Shown piece by piece: positions 16,095 through 23,018 of a stretch of 45,721 bases of DNA (position 1 is the stretch's first letter; each line of letters opens with the position of its first letter). Source of the DNA: an uncultured Bacteroidales bacterium (GTDB taxonomy: Bacteria > Bacteroidota > Bacteroidia > Bacteroidales > Bacteroidaceae). The notes beneath the pieces are model-generated. The model had not been told where the DNA came from and did no database searches. It saw only the letters and a program-made list of their open reading frames with translations. The translations under genes and the position numbers were made by a program. The DNA is taken from contig CACYCZ010000017.1 of NCBI GenBank assembly GCA_902773055.1, positions 1-45,721 on the forward strand, written 5' to 3'.

Positions 16095-16940
16095 TTAGTC
16101 AAGGACTTTTACCTTGATGTTGCGATACCATACGTCATTGCCGTGATCCTGCATGCCTATCAGTCCTTCGTGATTCTTGCCGCCACATTCTCTCAGTAGC
16201 TGGAATGCGAACGGCCATTTTTTCTCACTGAATTTACTGTCCTGAAGCATTTCAATCCATTCGGGTGTCCAAAGGTTGTAGCTCAGTACCTCAATGCCAT
16301 TTTGGAAATGTGTTACCTTGCCGTTTTGAACGACAATCTTGGCTTTGTTCCATTCGCCGTAGGGTTTGGCGTTTTGTGGCTTGGCTGGGATGAGGTCATA
16401 CAGGGAGGCAGCCTTGCGGTTGTTGTCTTTTCCTGCTTTGGCATCCGGGTGGTTTTCGTTGTCAAGTACCTGATATTCCGGGCATGTTGTGTAGATTGGC
16501 TCGATCTTGCTACGATCGGCGTTGGTTACTTCCTGAGCAAGGTAGAATATGCCGGAGTTTCCGCCCTTGGAAATTTTCCATTCCATTTCAAGGATGAAGT
16601 TTTTGAATTTGTGTCCGAAAATAAGGTCTCCACCTTCTCTCTTGTTTCCTTTTTCATCCTTGTATTTTGGATTGCCTTGTCCAATGAAGTGCAGGGCGCC
16701 GTCTTGAATTTCCCAGCGTGCCGGGATGTGGTTTTTGCCGTAGCCCCTCCATCCTGCAGTGGATGTGCCGTCAAAAAGGATGATGTAGCCGTCCTTGTCA
16801 ATGGCATAGGTGTGTTTTTCATGTTCTGGTCCCTGGAATCCCTGTGATGTTCCCAGGACAACAGTTCCGACAGTTTTCTGGGCAGCGTTTGCTATATTCA
16901 GCGTCAATAGCGTAATGGCTGCAAGTAATAACTTTTTCAT
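16095..16940 (-). CDS. DUF1080 protein, 3-keto-glycoside hydrolase-like (second paralogue)
   Basis: This 281-residue exported protein has a signal peptide ending near NAAQK and no lipobox, so it is probably periplasmic, unlike its lipoprotein paralogue downstream. The same DUF1080 blocks are seen: FDGTSTAGWRGYGKN, GGDLIFGHKFKNFILEMEWK, ISKGGNSGIFYLAQE, YQVLDNENHPDAKAG and MQDHGNDVWYRNIKVKVLD. The two copies are clearly related but diverged, which suggests that they split the work between leaving groups or compartments. It sits after an intergenic hairpin that follows the TAT-signal oxidoreductase gene. Confidence 0.87.
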   Translation of the reverse strand: MKKLLLAAITLLTLNIANAAQKTVGTVVLGTSQGFQGPEHEKHTYAIDKDGYIILFDGTSTAGWRGYGKNHIPARWEIQDGALHFIGQGNPKYKDEKGNKREGGDLIFGHKFKNFILEMEWKISKGGNSGIFYLAQEVTNADRSKIEPIYTTCPEYQVLDNENHPDAKAGKDNNRKAASLYDLIPAKPQNAKPYGEWNKAKIVVQNGKVTHFQNGIEVLSYNLWTPEWIEMLQDSKFSEKKWPFAFQLLRECGGKNHEGLIGMQDHGNDVWYRNIKVKVLD

Positions 16941-17002
16941 TGTGTTTGTTTTATCTGTGGCAATTTGGATTGCCTTGCAGTTGTTTTATGGCTGAAATAA
17001 GC

Positions 17003-17048
17003 CCCACTTCTTATCTGTCACCCTGGTTGGGCCGAGATAAGAAGTGGG
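17003..17048 (-). promoter_or_regulatory. Intra-operon hairpin, perfect 14-bp stem
   Basis: Arms 17003-17016 and 17035-17048 are exact reverse complements with an 18-nt loop, in the 121-bp gap between the Gfo/Idh/MocA gene and the first DUF1080 gene. There is no long U-tract on the minus strand, so it may act as a partial terminator or an RNA-processing or stability element that sets the ratio of oxidoreductase to hydrolase mRNA. Confidence 0.6.
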
Positions 17049-17061
17049 TTCTTGGGGTGAT

Positions 17062-18546
17062 TTATACAACAGGAATATCAGGCAACTTGTAGCCGTTGTA
17101 ATAGATAGGCTTGATTAGGTTGGCTGCATATTCGTTGGCATCCATTGGTGTGGTGTCGTTGTTCTTGAAAGTAGGGTGACCATCCTTGATGCTGAACTTG
17201 ATTTCGTTGCTTGGTCTTACTTTTGCACCTGCGGGGATGTTGGTGAACTTCATGTTCTCGCCATCCCAGTCTAACCACTGGCCGAGTTCCTGCAGACGTA
17301 CTGCAACAACGCCCATGACAACGGTTTCGTTCAGCGGGCCTGAGAGTGCGAAGCATGAAGCTGTTTCTATGCGGCTGTCTGCCGGTTCTTTACAAGCACG
17401 AATCCAGTCTTGCTGGTGGTTGTCGTTGGGAACGATGCGGCAGAGTTCGGGAACGATGGGTTCGCGGCCTGATACGAGGAACGGGTTGTTGCCGTAGGTG
17501 CCGACAACCATGGTGTCTTTTGTTCCGTAGAATACACATACGCCGTTGCCGTCAAACTTCTTGTCCTTTGGCATGTCGAACGGAAGTTTGTTGACGATTC
17601 CGCCGTCATACCATGTCAATTCGCATTCGGGTAATGCAAGCTTAGGCATGTTGGGGCGTGCGGGGAAGTGGTATGTTACCATTTCTGCGGTAGGACAGGA
17701 GTCTGTCATCAGCATGGTGGAGCTACCCAGTACTCTGTCGGGATAGCCGAGGTTCAGACCCATGAATGCAGTCTGGAGGATATGGTTGGCCATGTCGCCG
17801 AGGGCGCCTGAACCGAAGTCCCACCATCCGCGGAAGTTCCACGGGGTATATATCTCGTTGTAGTCGCGCATCTTGGCTGGGCCGATGAAGGCTTCCCAGT
17901 TCATTGTAGAAGGAACCCTCTGTGCTTCTGTCGGTTTTGGCAAGCCTTGTGGCCAGATGGGGCGGTTGGTGTAGGCTTCAACTCGTTTTACTTCACCGAT
18001 TTCGCCGTTCCAGAGCCAGTTGATGGCTTTGCGTGTTCCTGCCATGGAAGCACCCTGGTTACCCATTTGGGTTGCTACCTTGTATTTCTTTGCCAGTTTG
18101 GCTAACAGGCGTGATTCGTAGACATAGAGTGTCAAGGGTTTCTCAACATAGACATGCTTGCCGGCTGTCATGGCATCGGCAGCAACGATGGCATGTGTAT
18201 GGTCAGCTGTTGCAACGACTACAGCGTCTGCCTGAGGCAGCATTTCGTCGTACATCTTGCGATAATCGTTGAATGTCTTGGCTGTGGGATAGTGGTCAAA
18301 GACATGCTTGGCGTATTTCCAGTCTACATCGCAAAGGCCGATGATGTTCTCTGTTTCCATTTTCTTCAGGTCGGAGAAACCACGTCCACCTACACCTACA
18401 CCGAGAATGTTCAGCTTGTCGGATGGAGCCTTGTGATTGTACTTCTTGCCCAACACTGTGTTGGGGACGATTGTAGGAGCAATAGTCAGTCCTGCTAAAG
18501 CTGCACTACCTTTCTTGAGAAAATCTCTTCTTGAAATGTCTGACAT
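17062..18546 (-). CDS. Gfo/Idh/MocA oxidoreductase with TAT signal
   Basis: This 494-residue protein opens with a twin-arginine signal, SRRDFLKKGSAALAGL, so it is exported folded with its NAD(P) cofactor. The Rossmann motif GVGVGGRGF, the NAD-binding and catalytic EKP block (GKHVYVEKPLTLYV) and a C-terminal dehydrogenase domain with WWDFGSGALGDMANHI are typical of the long secreted Gfo/Idh/MocA family, which oxidises the C3 hydroxyl of glycosides. Its position upstream of two DUF1080 hydrolases matches the 3-keto-glycoside pathway. It lies 44 bp after the first oxidoreductase gene of the operon. Confidence 0.88.
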   Translation of the reverse strand: MSDISRRDFLKKGSAALAGLTIAPTIVPNTVLGKKYNHKAPSDKLNILGVGVGGRGFSDLKKMETENIIGLCDVDWKYAKHVFDHYPTAKTFNDYRKMYDEMLPQADAVVVATADHTHAIVAADAMTAGKHVYVEKPLTLYVYESRLLAKLAKKYKVATQMGNQGASMAGTRKAINWLWNGEIGEVKRVEAYTNRPIWPQGLPKPTEAQRVPSTMNWEAFIGPAKMRDYNEIYTPWNFRGWWDFGSGALGDMANHILQTAFMGLNLGYPDRVLGSSTMLMTDSCPTAEMVTYHFPARPNMPKLALPECELTWYDGGIVNKLPFDMPKDKKFDGNGVCVFYGTKDTMVVGTYGNNPFLVSGREPIVPELCRIVPNDNHQQDWIRACKEPADSRIETASCFALSGPLNETVVMGVVAVRLQELGQWLDWDGENMKFTNIPAGAKVRPSNEIKFSIKDGHPTFKNNDTTPMDANEYAANLIKPIYYNGYKLPDIPVV

Positions 18547-18590
18547 AGTTTTGTTTTTTAAAAGTTATTATATTTGTTATTCTTTGAATC

Positions 18591-19661
18591 CTATTCCAGT
18601 TTGTGCAGCAACCCGTATCCATCTGTCATGTGGGCTCTGCGTTCGCGTATCTCGTTCAGTTCTTTCAGATTACCGATGGCTGGCAGCTCGTGTTTGTTGG
18701 CATCTTCCAGAAACCGCCATGCGTATTCGGACGATATGGCTGAGTCGCGCATTTCGGGCATGGCTTCGTGGCGGTGTCCTTGTTGTATGGAGTCTGCCAT
18801 TTCTGCCAGCAGGGTGTCTATGTTCTTGCCGCCAAAGGGCTTTTCCAGTTCCAGTGTCTTGCTTACACCGTGGAGTGATACATGGGCAGTCTTGAAATCA
18901 TGGGTCATGTGGGCTATGCCTTTGGTCCCGATAATGTCTATGTAGGAATTGTGTGTCTGGTCTTTTGCCAGCTGGCCGTATACGAAACCTTGTGTGATGT
19001 CGTATACGATGCCGTTTTCAAAGGTGCCGTGACACTGTATCCACCATGGGTCTTTGTAGTTCCACATGTTGATGCCCTGGGCATGCCATGTCTTGTAGTC
19101 GCATCCTGCGTACCAGCGGGCTATGTCAACGTAGTGCATGCCGCAGTCGTGGAATGCCGGGCCCTCGTATTCGTGTCCTTCTCCGGGGGCCAGTCCGGGA
19201 GTCATGTGGCAGATGCGCAGGATGGCGAGTTCGCCGATTTCTCCTTCATCAATAAACGACTTGATAGTATTGTGATACCATGAGTTGCGCAGGTACAAGT
19301 TGACTGTGTAGAATTTGTCGTAGTCTTTCAGGGTGTCAACCACTTCCCACTCGCTCTTTATACTGTCTGCAATAGGTTTTTCTGAAATAATATGCTTTCC
19401 TGATTTTCTGGCCTTGACGATTTGCCCCTTGCGGGAGTTGGCCAGGGCGCATAGTATGACCAGTTGTACGGAAGTGTCATTAAAGATATCGTCTTCGTTT
19501 GCTGTAATGATTGAATCAGGTGAAAGCTGGCGGGCCAGGGTGCGGCTACCCTCATTTACGTCACAGATATATGCTACATCGTAATGAGTACTCCGTTGAA
19601 GTTCTGTAAGATAGAATCGTCCCATGCGACCAAATCCAATCAGCCCAACTTTTATTTTCAT
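18591..19661 (-). CDS. Gfo/Idh/MocA oxidoreductase, cytosolic type
   Basis: This 356-residue protein starts directly with a Rossmann fold (IKVGLIGFGRMGRFYLTEL) and has no export signal, so it is probably cytosolic. The EKP motif is in GKHIISEKPIADSIKSEW; the catalytic-domain blocks include GPAFHDCGMHYVDIARWYAG, where the Asp and His fit the conserved DxGxHxxD-type pattern. As the first gene of the operon it may reduce the 3-keto sugar back after uptake, or oxidise a second substrate; the direction is an inference. The promoter and an inverted repeat lie 80-100 bp upstream. Confidence 0.85.
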   Translation of the reverse strand: MKIKVGLIGFGRMGRFYLTELQRSTHYDVAYICDVNEGSRTLARQLSPDSIITANEDDIFNDTSVQLVILCALANSRKGQIVKARKSGKHIISEKPIADSIKSEWEVVDTLKDYDKFYTVNLYLRNSWYHNTIKSFIDEGEIGELAILRICHMTPGLAPGEGHEYEGPAFHDCGMHYVDIARWYAGCDYKTWHAQGINMWNYKDPWWIQCHGTFENGIVYDITQGFVYGQLAKDQTHNSYIDIIGTKGIAHMTHDFKTAHVSLHGVSKTLELEKPFGGKNIDTLLAEMADSIQQGHRHEAMPEMRDSAISSEYAWRFLEDANKHELPAIGNLKELNEIRERRAHMTDGYGLLHKLE

Positions 19662-19737
19662 TGATTATTTAAGTTCTTATTTTAAAGAGGCAGAAGTGTG
19701 CCTTTGGTTATACATTTATATCAATTACAAAGATAGT

Positions 19738-19767
19738 AAATAAAACTATCTTGCAATAAATATTTAA
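19738..19767 (-). promoter_or_regulatory. Promoter of the 3-keto-glycoside operon with overlapping inverted repeat
   Basis: On the minus strand the -7 element TATCTTTG (19738-19745) lies 18 bp from an ATTG -33-like element (19764-19767). A perfect inverted repeat, AAGATAGT (19740-19747) and ACTATCTT (19755-19762) with a 7-nt AT spacer, covers the -7 element and the spacer. That is where a repressor would sit, so it is a good operator candidate. Confidence 0.6.
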
Positions 19768-19978
19768 AAAAAAAATGCAGATGCTGTCTCTTAAATGGAG
19801 CAGACAGGGAGGGCATCTTGTTGAAAGCCTCTGTAATCATATAATTTGTCTCCCGCAGGATAAGCATCTGCTGCCGGAAAGATAAAAGGTATGTTTGGCG
19901 TCATTGTTTTGCTCCCCGTCTGAACGCCCTGCTCTGTGGTTTGGTATTTATGTCTGCACGAGCGACACTAAACAGTTG

Positions 19979-20195
19979 TTAACATACTTTAATGTTTTTA
20001 TACCATGCTTGATGTGCCCTGTATAATTCTCCGGCCTTGCAGTTCTGACTGGCAGGCCTGCGCGTTGAAACTGGCAGGCCTGCCAGTGAAAACCAGCAGG
20101 CCTGCAAAATTTACCCCCTCTGTAGCCCCTTCTGGAGGGGATGCCGAGGATGAGATAAAAAGACAGGCGGAATGTTAATGACTGTTAATATTTTA
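19979..20195 (+). repeat. Dispersed palindromic intergenic element, copy B
   Basis: GCAGGCCTGC occurs at 20052-20061, 20074-20083 and 20096-20105, again at an exact 22-bp period. The second unit extends to the 16-bp palindrome CTGGCAGGCCTGCCAG. The distance from the flanking TTAACAT to the first palindrome is the same as in copy A, with no indel. The 12-nt spacers differ from those of copy A, but the border AAAATTTACCCC and the downstream CCCCTC/GAGGGG stem and GTTAATGACTGTTAAT are shared. Confidence 0.85.
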
Positions 20196-20428
20196 TACTT
20201 ATAATCCGTTGGAAGTAAAGTCCTGTATGTATTCCCAATGGTGTTGCTGTATATAAATTTAGAATATTGCCTCGGCTGGCAGCCGAAGAGTATCCCCCCC
20301 CTTGATTTTTCCGGCAGGCTATGGTTGCATTTCCTATATGGTAAAAAGGGGTATTTTATTTCATGGCTATGTACGTTGTCTCCTTGATTTGTTGTAATTT
20401 TGTGTAGATTTGCTGGAATCATAAAATT

Positions 20429-21121
20429 ATGCTTGGAACCATTGTCAATACTTGTGCCATTATAGTCGGTTCTGCCTTTGGGGCGATGTGGCATAGAGGT
20501 ATCAAGGATAAGTATAAGAATGTGTTATACGATGGACTGGGACTGGTCAGTTTGGCTGTAGGCCTTAATGCGAGTATCGGGAATTTTTCCAAAAGCGGGT
20601 ATCCTGTTCTTTTTATTGTTTCCATAGCCCTTGGTGGCGTGGTGGGTACTGCTGTCGACATTGATGGCTGGTTTGCGCGAACGGTTGACCGCCACTCCTC
20701 GCCGGCTGATGACCGCAACAGGCTTTCGCAGGGGCTGGCAACGGCAATCCTGTTATATTGCATAGGCCCGTTGTCAATGTTGGGACCAGTTGTCAGTGCA
20801 TTGAACGGCGATAACACCTTCCTGTTCACTAATGCCACGTTGGATTTGATTTCAAGTATAGTCTTTGGGTCAACCTATGGCGTGGGGATGGTCCTGGCGG
20901 CCCCCGTATTGTTCTGTTGGCAGGGACTGTTTTATGCCGTGACGCTTTGGGCCGGCGGCGTCATCAGCGAGCAGCTGATGGCGGAATTGCTTATTGTAGG
21001 CGGATTGCTGATTACAGGCTCCGGACTGTCGCTGTTGAATATCAGGAAAATTAAGGTGCTCAATTTTCTGCCTGCCTTGCTCGTACCTGTCGTATGGTTT
21101 CTTCTAAGCAGTCTGCTGTAG
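20429..21121 (+). CDS. DUF554-family membrane protein
   Basis: This 230-residue integral membrane protein of the DUF554 (YqgA-like) family starts GTIVNTCAIIVGSAFGAMWH and continues with several hydrophobic, glycine-rich helices (for example VLFIVSIALGGVVGTAVDID and the C-terminal FLPALLVPVVWFLLSSLL). Family members are predicted transporters or channels of unknown substrate. The length is normal. The next gene, an amino-acid symporter, starts 19 bp after its stop, so the two are probably cotranscribed, which would fit an amino-acid-related role. No signal peptide is needed. Confidence 0.82.
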   Translation: MLGTIVNTCAIIVGSAFGAMWHRGIKDKYKNVLYDGLGLVSLAVGLNASIGNFSKSGYPVLFIVSIALGGVVGTAVDIDGWFARTVDRHSSPADDRNRLSQGLATAILLYCIGPLSMLGPVVSALNGDNTFLFTNATLDLISSIVFGSTYGVGMVLAAPVLFCWQGLFYAVTLWAGGVISEQLMAELLIVGGLLITGSGLSLLNIRKIKVLNFLPALLVPVVWFLLSSLL

Positions 21122-21140
21122 TATTATAATTATTGTATCA

Positions 21141-22472
21141 ATGAATATTCTGAACATTCTTAAAGACACTATATCGGCTGTAACCGACTTTGTATGCGGT
21201 TATCCGTTGTTTATACTGCTCATAGGTGGAGGATTGTGCCTGTTTGTTTATTCCAGGGCAATACCGTTGCGCTGTCTGGGTAAAGCCCTGAAATCTCTGA
21301 CGGTCAAATATTCGGGTGAAGGGCAGATCAGCTCTTTGCAGGCATTACTGACAACAATCAGTTCAACTGTAGGTATGGGTAATATAGCAGGTGTGGCTAT
21401 AGCTATAGCGATGGGAGGCCCCGGTACCATCTTCTGGATGTGGGTCAGCGCTATAGTCGGCATGAGTACAAAGTTTTTTGAAGGAACGCTGGCTATTATG
21501 TACAAGGGCAAGGATAATCTCGGGGAAATCCAGGGAGGTCCCATGTATATCATGACAGAAGGCCTCGGCCCGCATTGGAAACCGCTTGCAGTATTCTTCT
21601 CCTCCTTCGCACTGATAGGCTGCCTGTGCACTATGCAGGCAAATCAGCTGACGGAAAGTGTAATTGCAGTTTTCAGCTTGCAGGAATCCTATGGATTGAA
21701 ACTCATGATAGGTTTGTTAATCGGTGCCATCGTGTCTGTAGTCATCCTGGGAGGTATCAGGCGTATTTCCCAAATCGCCTCCCGCATGGCTCCGCTGATG
21801 GTGGCACTCTATTTCCTGCTCGTGCTGGTAATCATAGTAATGAATATATCTCGTCTGCCTCATGTCTTTGGACTTATCGTCAGTGAGGCATTTAATCTCA
21901 AGGCCGGTTTCGGTGCATTCGTAGGTATTGCCATTATCGGTGCGCGCAGGGCCATGTATGTCAATGAGGCGGGTGTAGGTACGGCATCATTGATGCATGG
22001 CGCATCACGCAACAGCGAACCGACACGCGAGGGATTGGTGGCCATGTTGGGACCGGCAATAGATTCCGGCTTCGTGTGCACATTGACGGCTATACCCATT
22101 ATTATGGCTGACGTCTATCATGTTGAGGGCGTTAAGGGGCTGACTATTGCGATGAATTCTTACGAAACGATGTTGCCGGGAGTGGGGCAGTACCTGTTGC
22201 TGGTCATCGTGACAATTTTTGCTTTTTCCACTATGTTCTCCTACTCATATTATGGTACAAAATGTTTCGGATACCTCTTTGGTATGCAGCATGCCCGATA
22301 TTACAACTACTTTTATCTCTTCATGCTGGTAATGGCCTGTATCATATCCCTGGACACGGCTATCAGCATTATGGATTTGGCTTTTGCCCTGATGGCTTTT
22401 TCAACCATGTTTACTATTTTCAGGCTTGCCCCAAGAGTTAAGGCTGAAATGAAACGGACCGGTATTGACTGA
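21141..22472 (+). CDS. AGCS-family amino acid:cation symporter (alanine/glycine)
   Basis: This 443-residue inner-membrane carrier belongs to the alanine or glycine:cation symporter family. Family blocks are visible: GMGNIAGVAIAIAMGGPGTI and FWMWVSAIVGMSTKFFEGTLA, GEIQGGPMYIM, and GARRAMYVNEAGVGTASLMH. About ten hydrophobic helices can be counted. It should import alanine, glycine or a similar small amino acid with Na+ or H+; the substrate cannot be fixed from sequence. It is the second gene of a DUF554-AGCS operon. I saw no strong hairpin between it and the tRNA promoter. Confidence 0.9.
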   Translation: MNILNILKDTISAVTDFVCGYPLFILLIGGGLCLFVYSRAIPLRCLGKALKSLTVKYSGEGQISSLQALLTTISSTVGMGNIAGVAIAIAMGGPGTIFWMWVSAIVGMSTKFFEGTLAIMYKGKDNLGEIQGGPMYIMTEGLGPHWKPLAVFFSSFALIGCLCTMQANQLTESVIAVFSLQESYGLKLMIGLLIGAIVSVVILGGIRRISQIASRMAPLMVALYFLLVLVIIVMNISRLPHVFGLIVSEAFNLKAGFGAFVGIAIIGARRAMYVNEAGVGTASLMHGASRNSEPTREGLVAMLGPAIDSGFVCTLTAIPIIMADVYHVEGVKGLTIAMNSYETMLPGVGQYLLLVIVTIFAFSTMFSYSYYGTKCFGYLFGMQHARYYNYFYLFMLVMACIISLDTAISIMDLAFALMAFSTMFTIFRLAPRVKAEMKRTGID

Positions 22473-22558
22473 CGATGGAAAACACATCAGGTTTGTCCCG
22501 TTTCCTGACTCATGTTGTAGCAAGGAAAAAGACATTTCTGCAAAAAAACAGGAAAACT

Positions 22559-22590
22559 TTTGCGTAGGAAAAAAAATAGTTCTATCTTTG
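22559..22590 (+). promoter_or_regulatory. Strong Bacteroidota promoter for the tRNA gene
   Basis: TTTG (22559-22562), 20 bp, TATCTTTG (22583-22590): near-ideal consensus. The tRNA starts about 20 bp after the -7 element, as expected for stable RNA genes in this phylum. Confidence 0.85.
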
Positions 22591-22610
22591 CACCCGAAAA
22601 TAAATCTCGG

Positions 22611-22684
22611 GGCGAGATAGCTCAGCTGGTTAGAGCGTCGGATTCATAATCCGGAGGTCGTGGGATCATACCCCACTCTCGCTA
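22611..22684 (+). tRNA. tRNA with CAT anticodon (probably elongator tRNA-Met)
   Basis: This is a 74-nt cloverleaf. The acceptor GGCGAGA pairs with TCTCGCT (G1-T72 wobble) and the discriminator is A. The D stem is GCTC/GAGC, the anticodon stem TCGGA/TCCGG with loop TTCATAA (anticodon CAT), and the T stem GTGGG/CCCAC. The D stem, acceptor and anticodon stem rule out an initiator tRNA (no C1-A72 mismatch, no GGG/CCC run). tRNA-Ile2 (lysidine) with the same anticodon cannot be excluded. CCA is not encoded. The T loop reads ATCATAC: position 54 is A and 58 is T, the reverse of the usual T54-A58. Confidence 0.88.
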
Positions 22685-22694
22685 CTAAGGAAAA

Positions 22695-22729
22695 GGGAGA
22701 CTGTCGTCAGGCAGTCTCTCTCTTCTTTT
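22695..22729 (+). terminator. Rho-independent terminator after the tRNA
   Basis: GGGAGACTG (22695-22703) pairs with CAGTCTCTC (22712-22720) with one G-T pair and an 8-nt loop, followed by a T-rich run (about 22721-22732). Confidence 0.8.
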
Positions 22730-23018
22730 TTTCCTTTGTTGTCAGTGTCGCATAACTTCTTGTCTGGCGATTTTTAAAGAAAAATGAAAAAAAGAAGTCA
22801 TGTGAAAAATCCAGGAAAAAGATATAGATGCCGGACCTTTTCGCTTTAAAGCGAAGGTGAAAGTGTCGGCCGTGTTATTAGAGGGAAACAAAGTTGATTG
22901 TAAGGGTTGTTAATGAGAATAGGAAAAATCAGTTGTTTTACCTTTTAGACTGATTTGGCATCTATATAAATGAAACGTCTTTGCAATACAGAAAGAAATA
23001 TTGATTGATAATATAAAA
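22730..23018 (+). other. Leader region of the UGSC-like gene
   Basis: No gene is seen in about 290 bp. It contains a perfect 16-bp palindrome, TTCGCTTTAAAGCGAA (22840-22855), and a weak promoter: TTTG at 22954-22957, 18 bp, CGTCTTTG at 22976-22983, which departs from TAnnTTTG at the first two bases. Confidence 0.5.

Larger units (their letters stand above)
19662..20428. other. Divergent intergenic region, no gene seen
   Basis: This spacer of about 770 bp lies between the 3-keto-glycoside operon and the DUF554 gene. It holds the leftward promoter with inverted repeat, copy B of the palindromic element, a run of eight C (20287-20294 approximately), and a -7-like TAATTTTG at 20395-20402 for the rightward gene. 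A frame of 127 codons on the minus strand across the repeat (20111-20494) has no family look and overlaps DUF554; it is not called. Confidence 0.65.

Noticed and set aside
22840-22855. 16-bp palindrome before the UGSC-like gene as an operator
   Set aside because: It is about 100 bp or more upstream of the weak promoter, with no second site; nothing ties it to regulation, so it is only noted in the leader entry.
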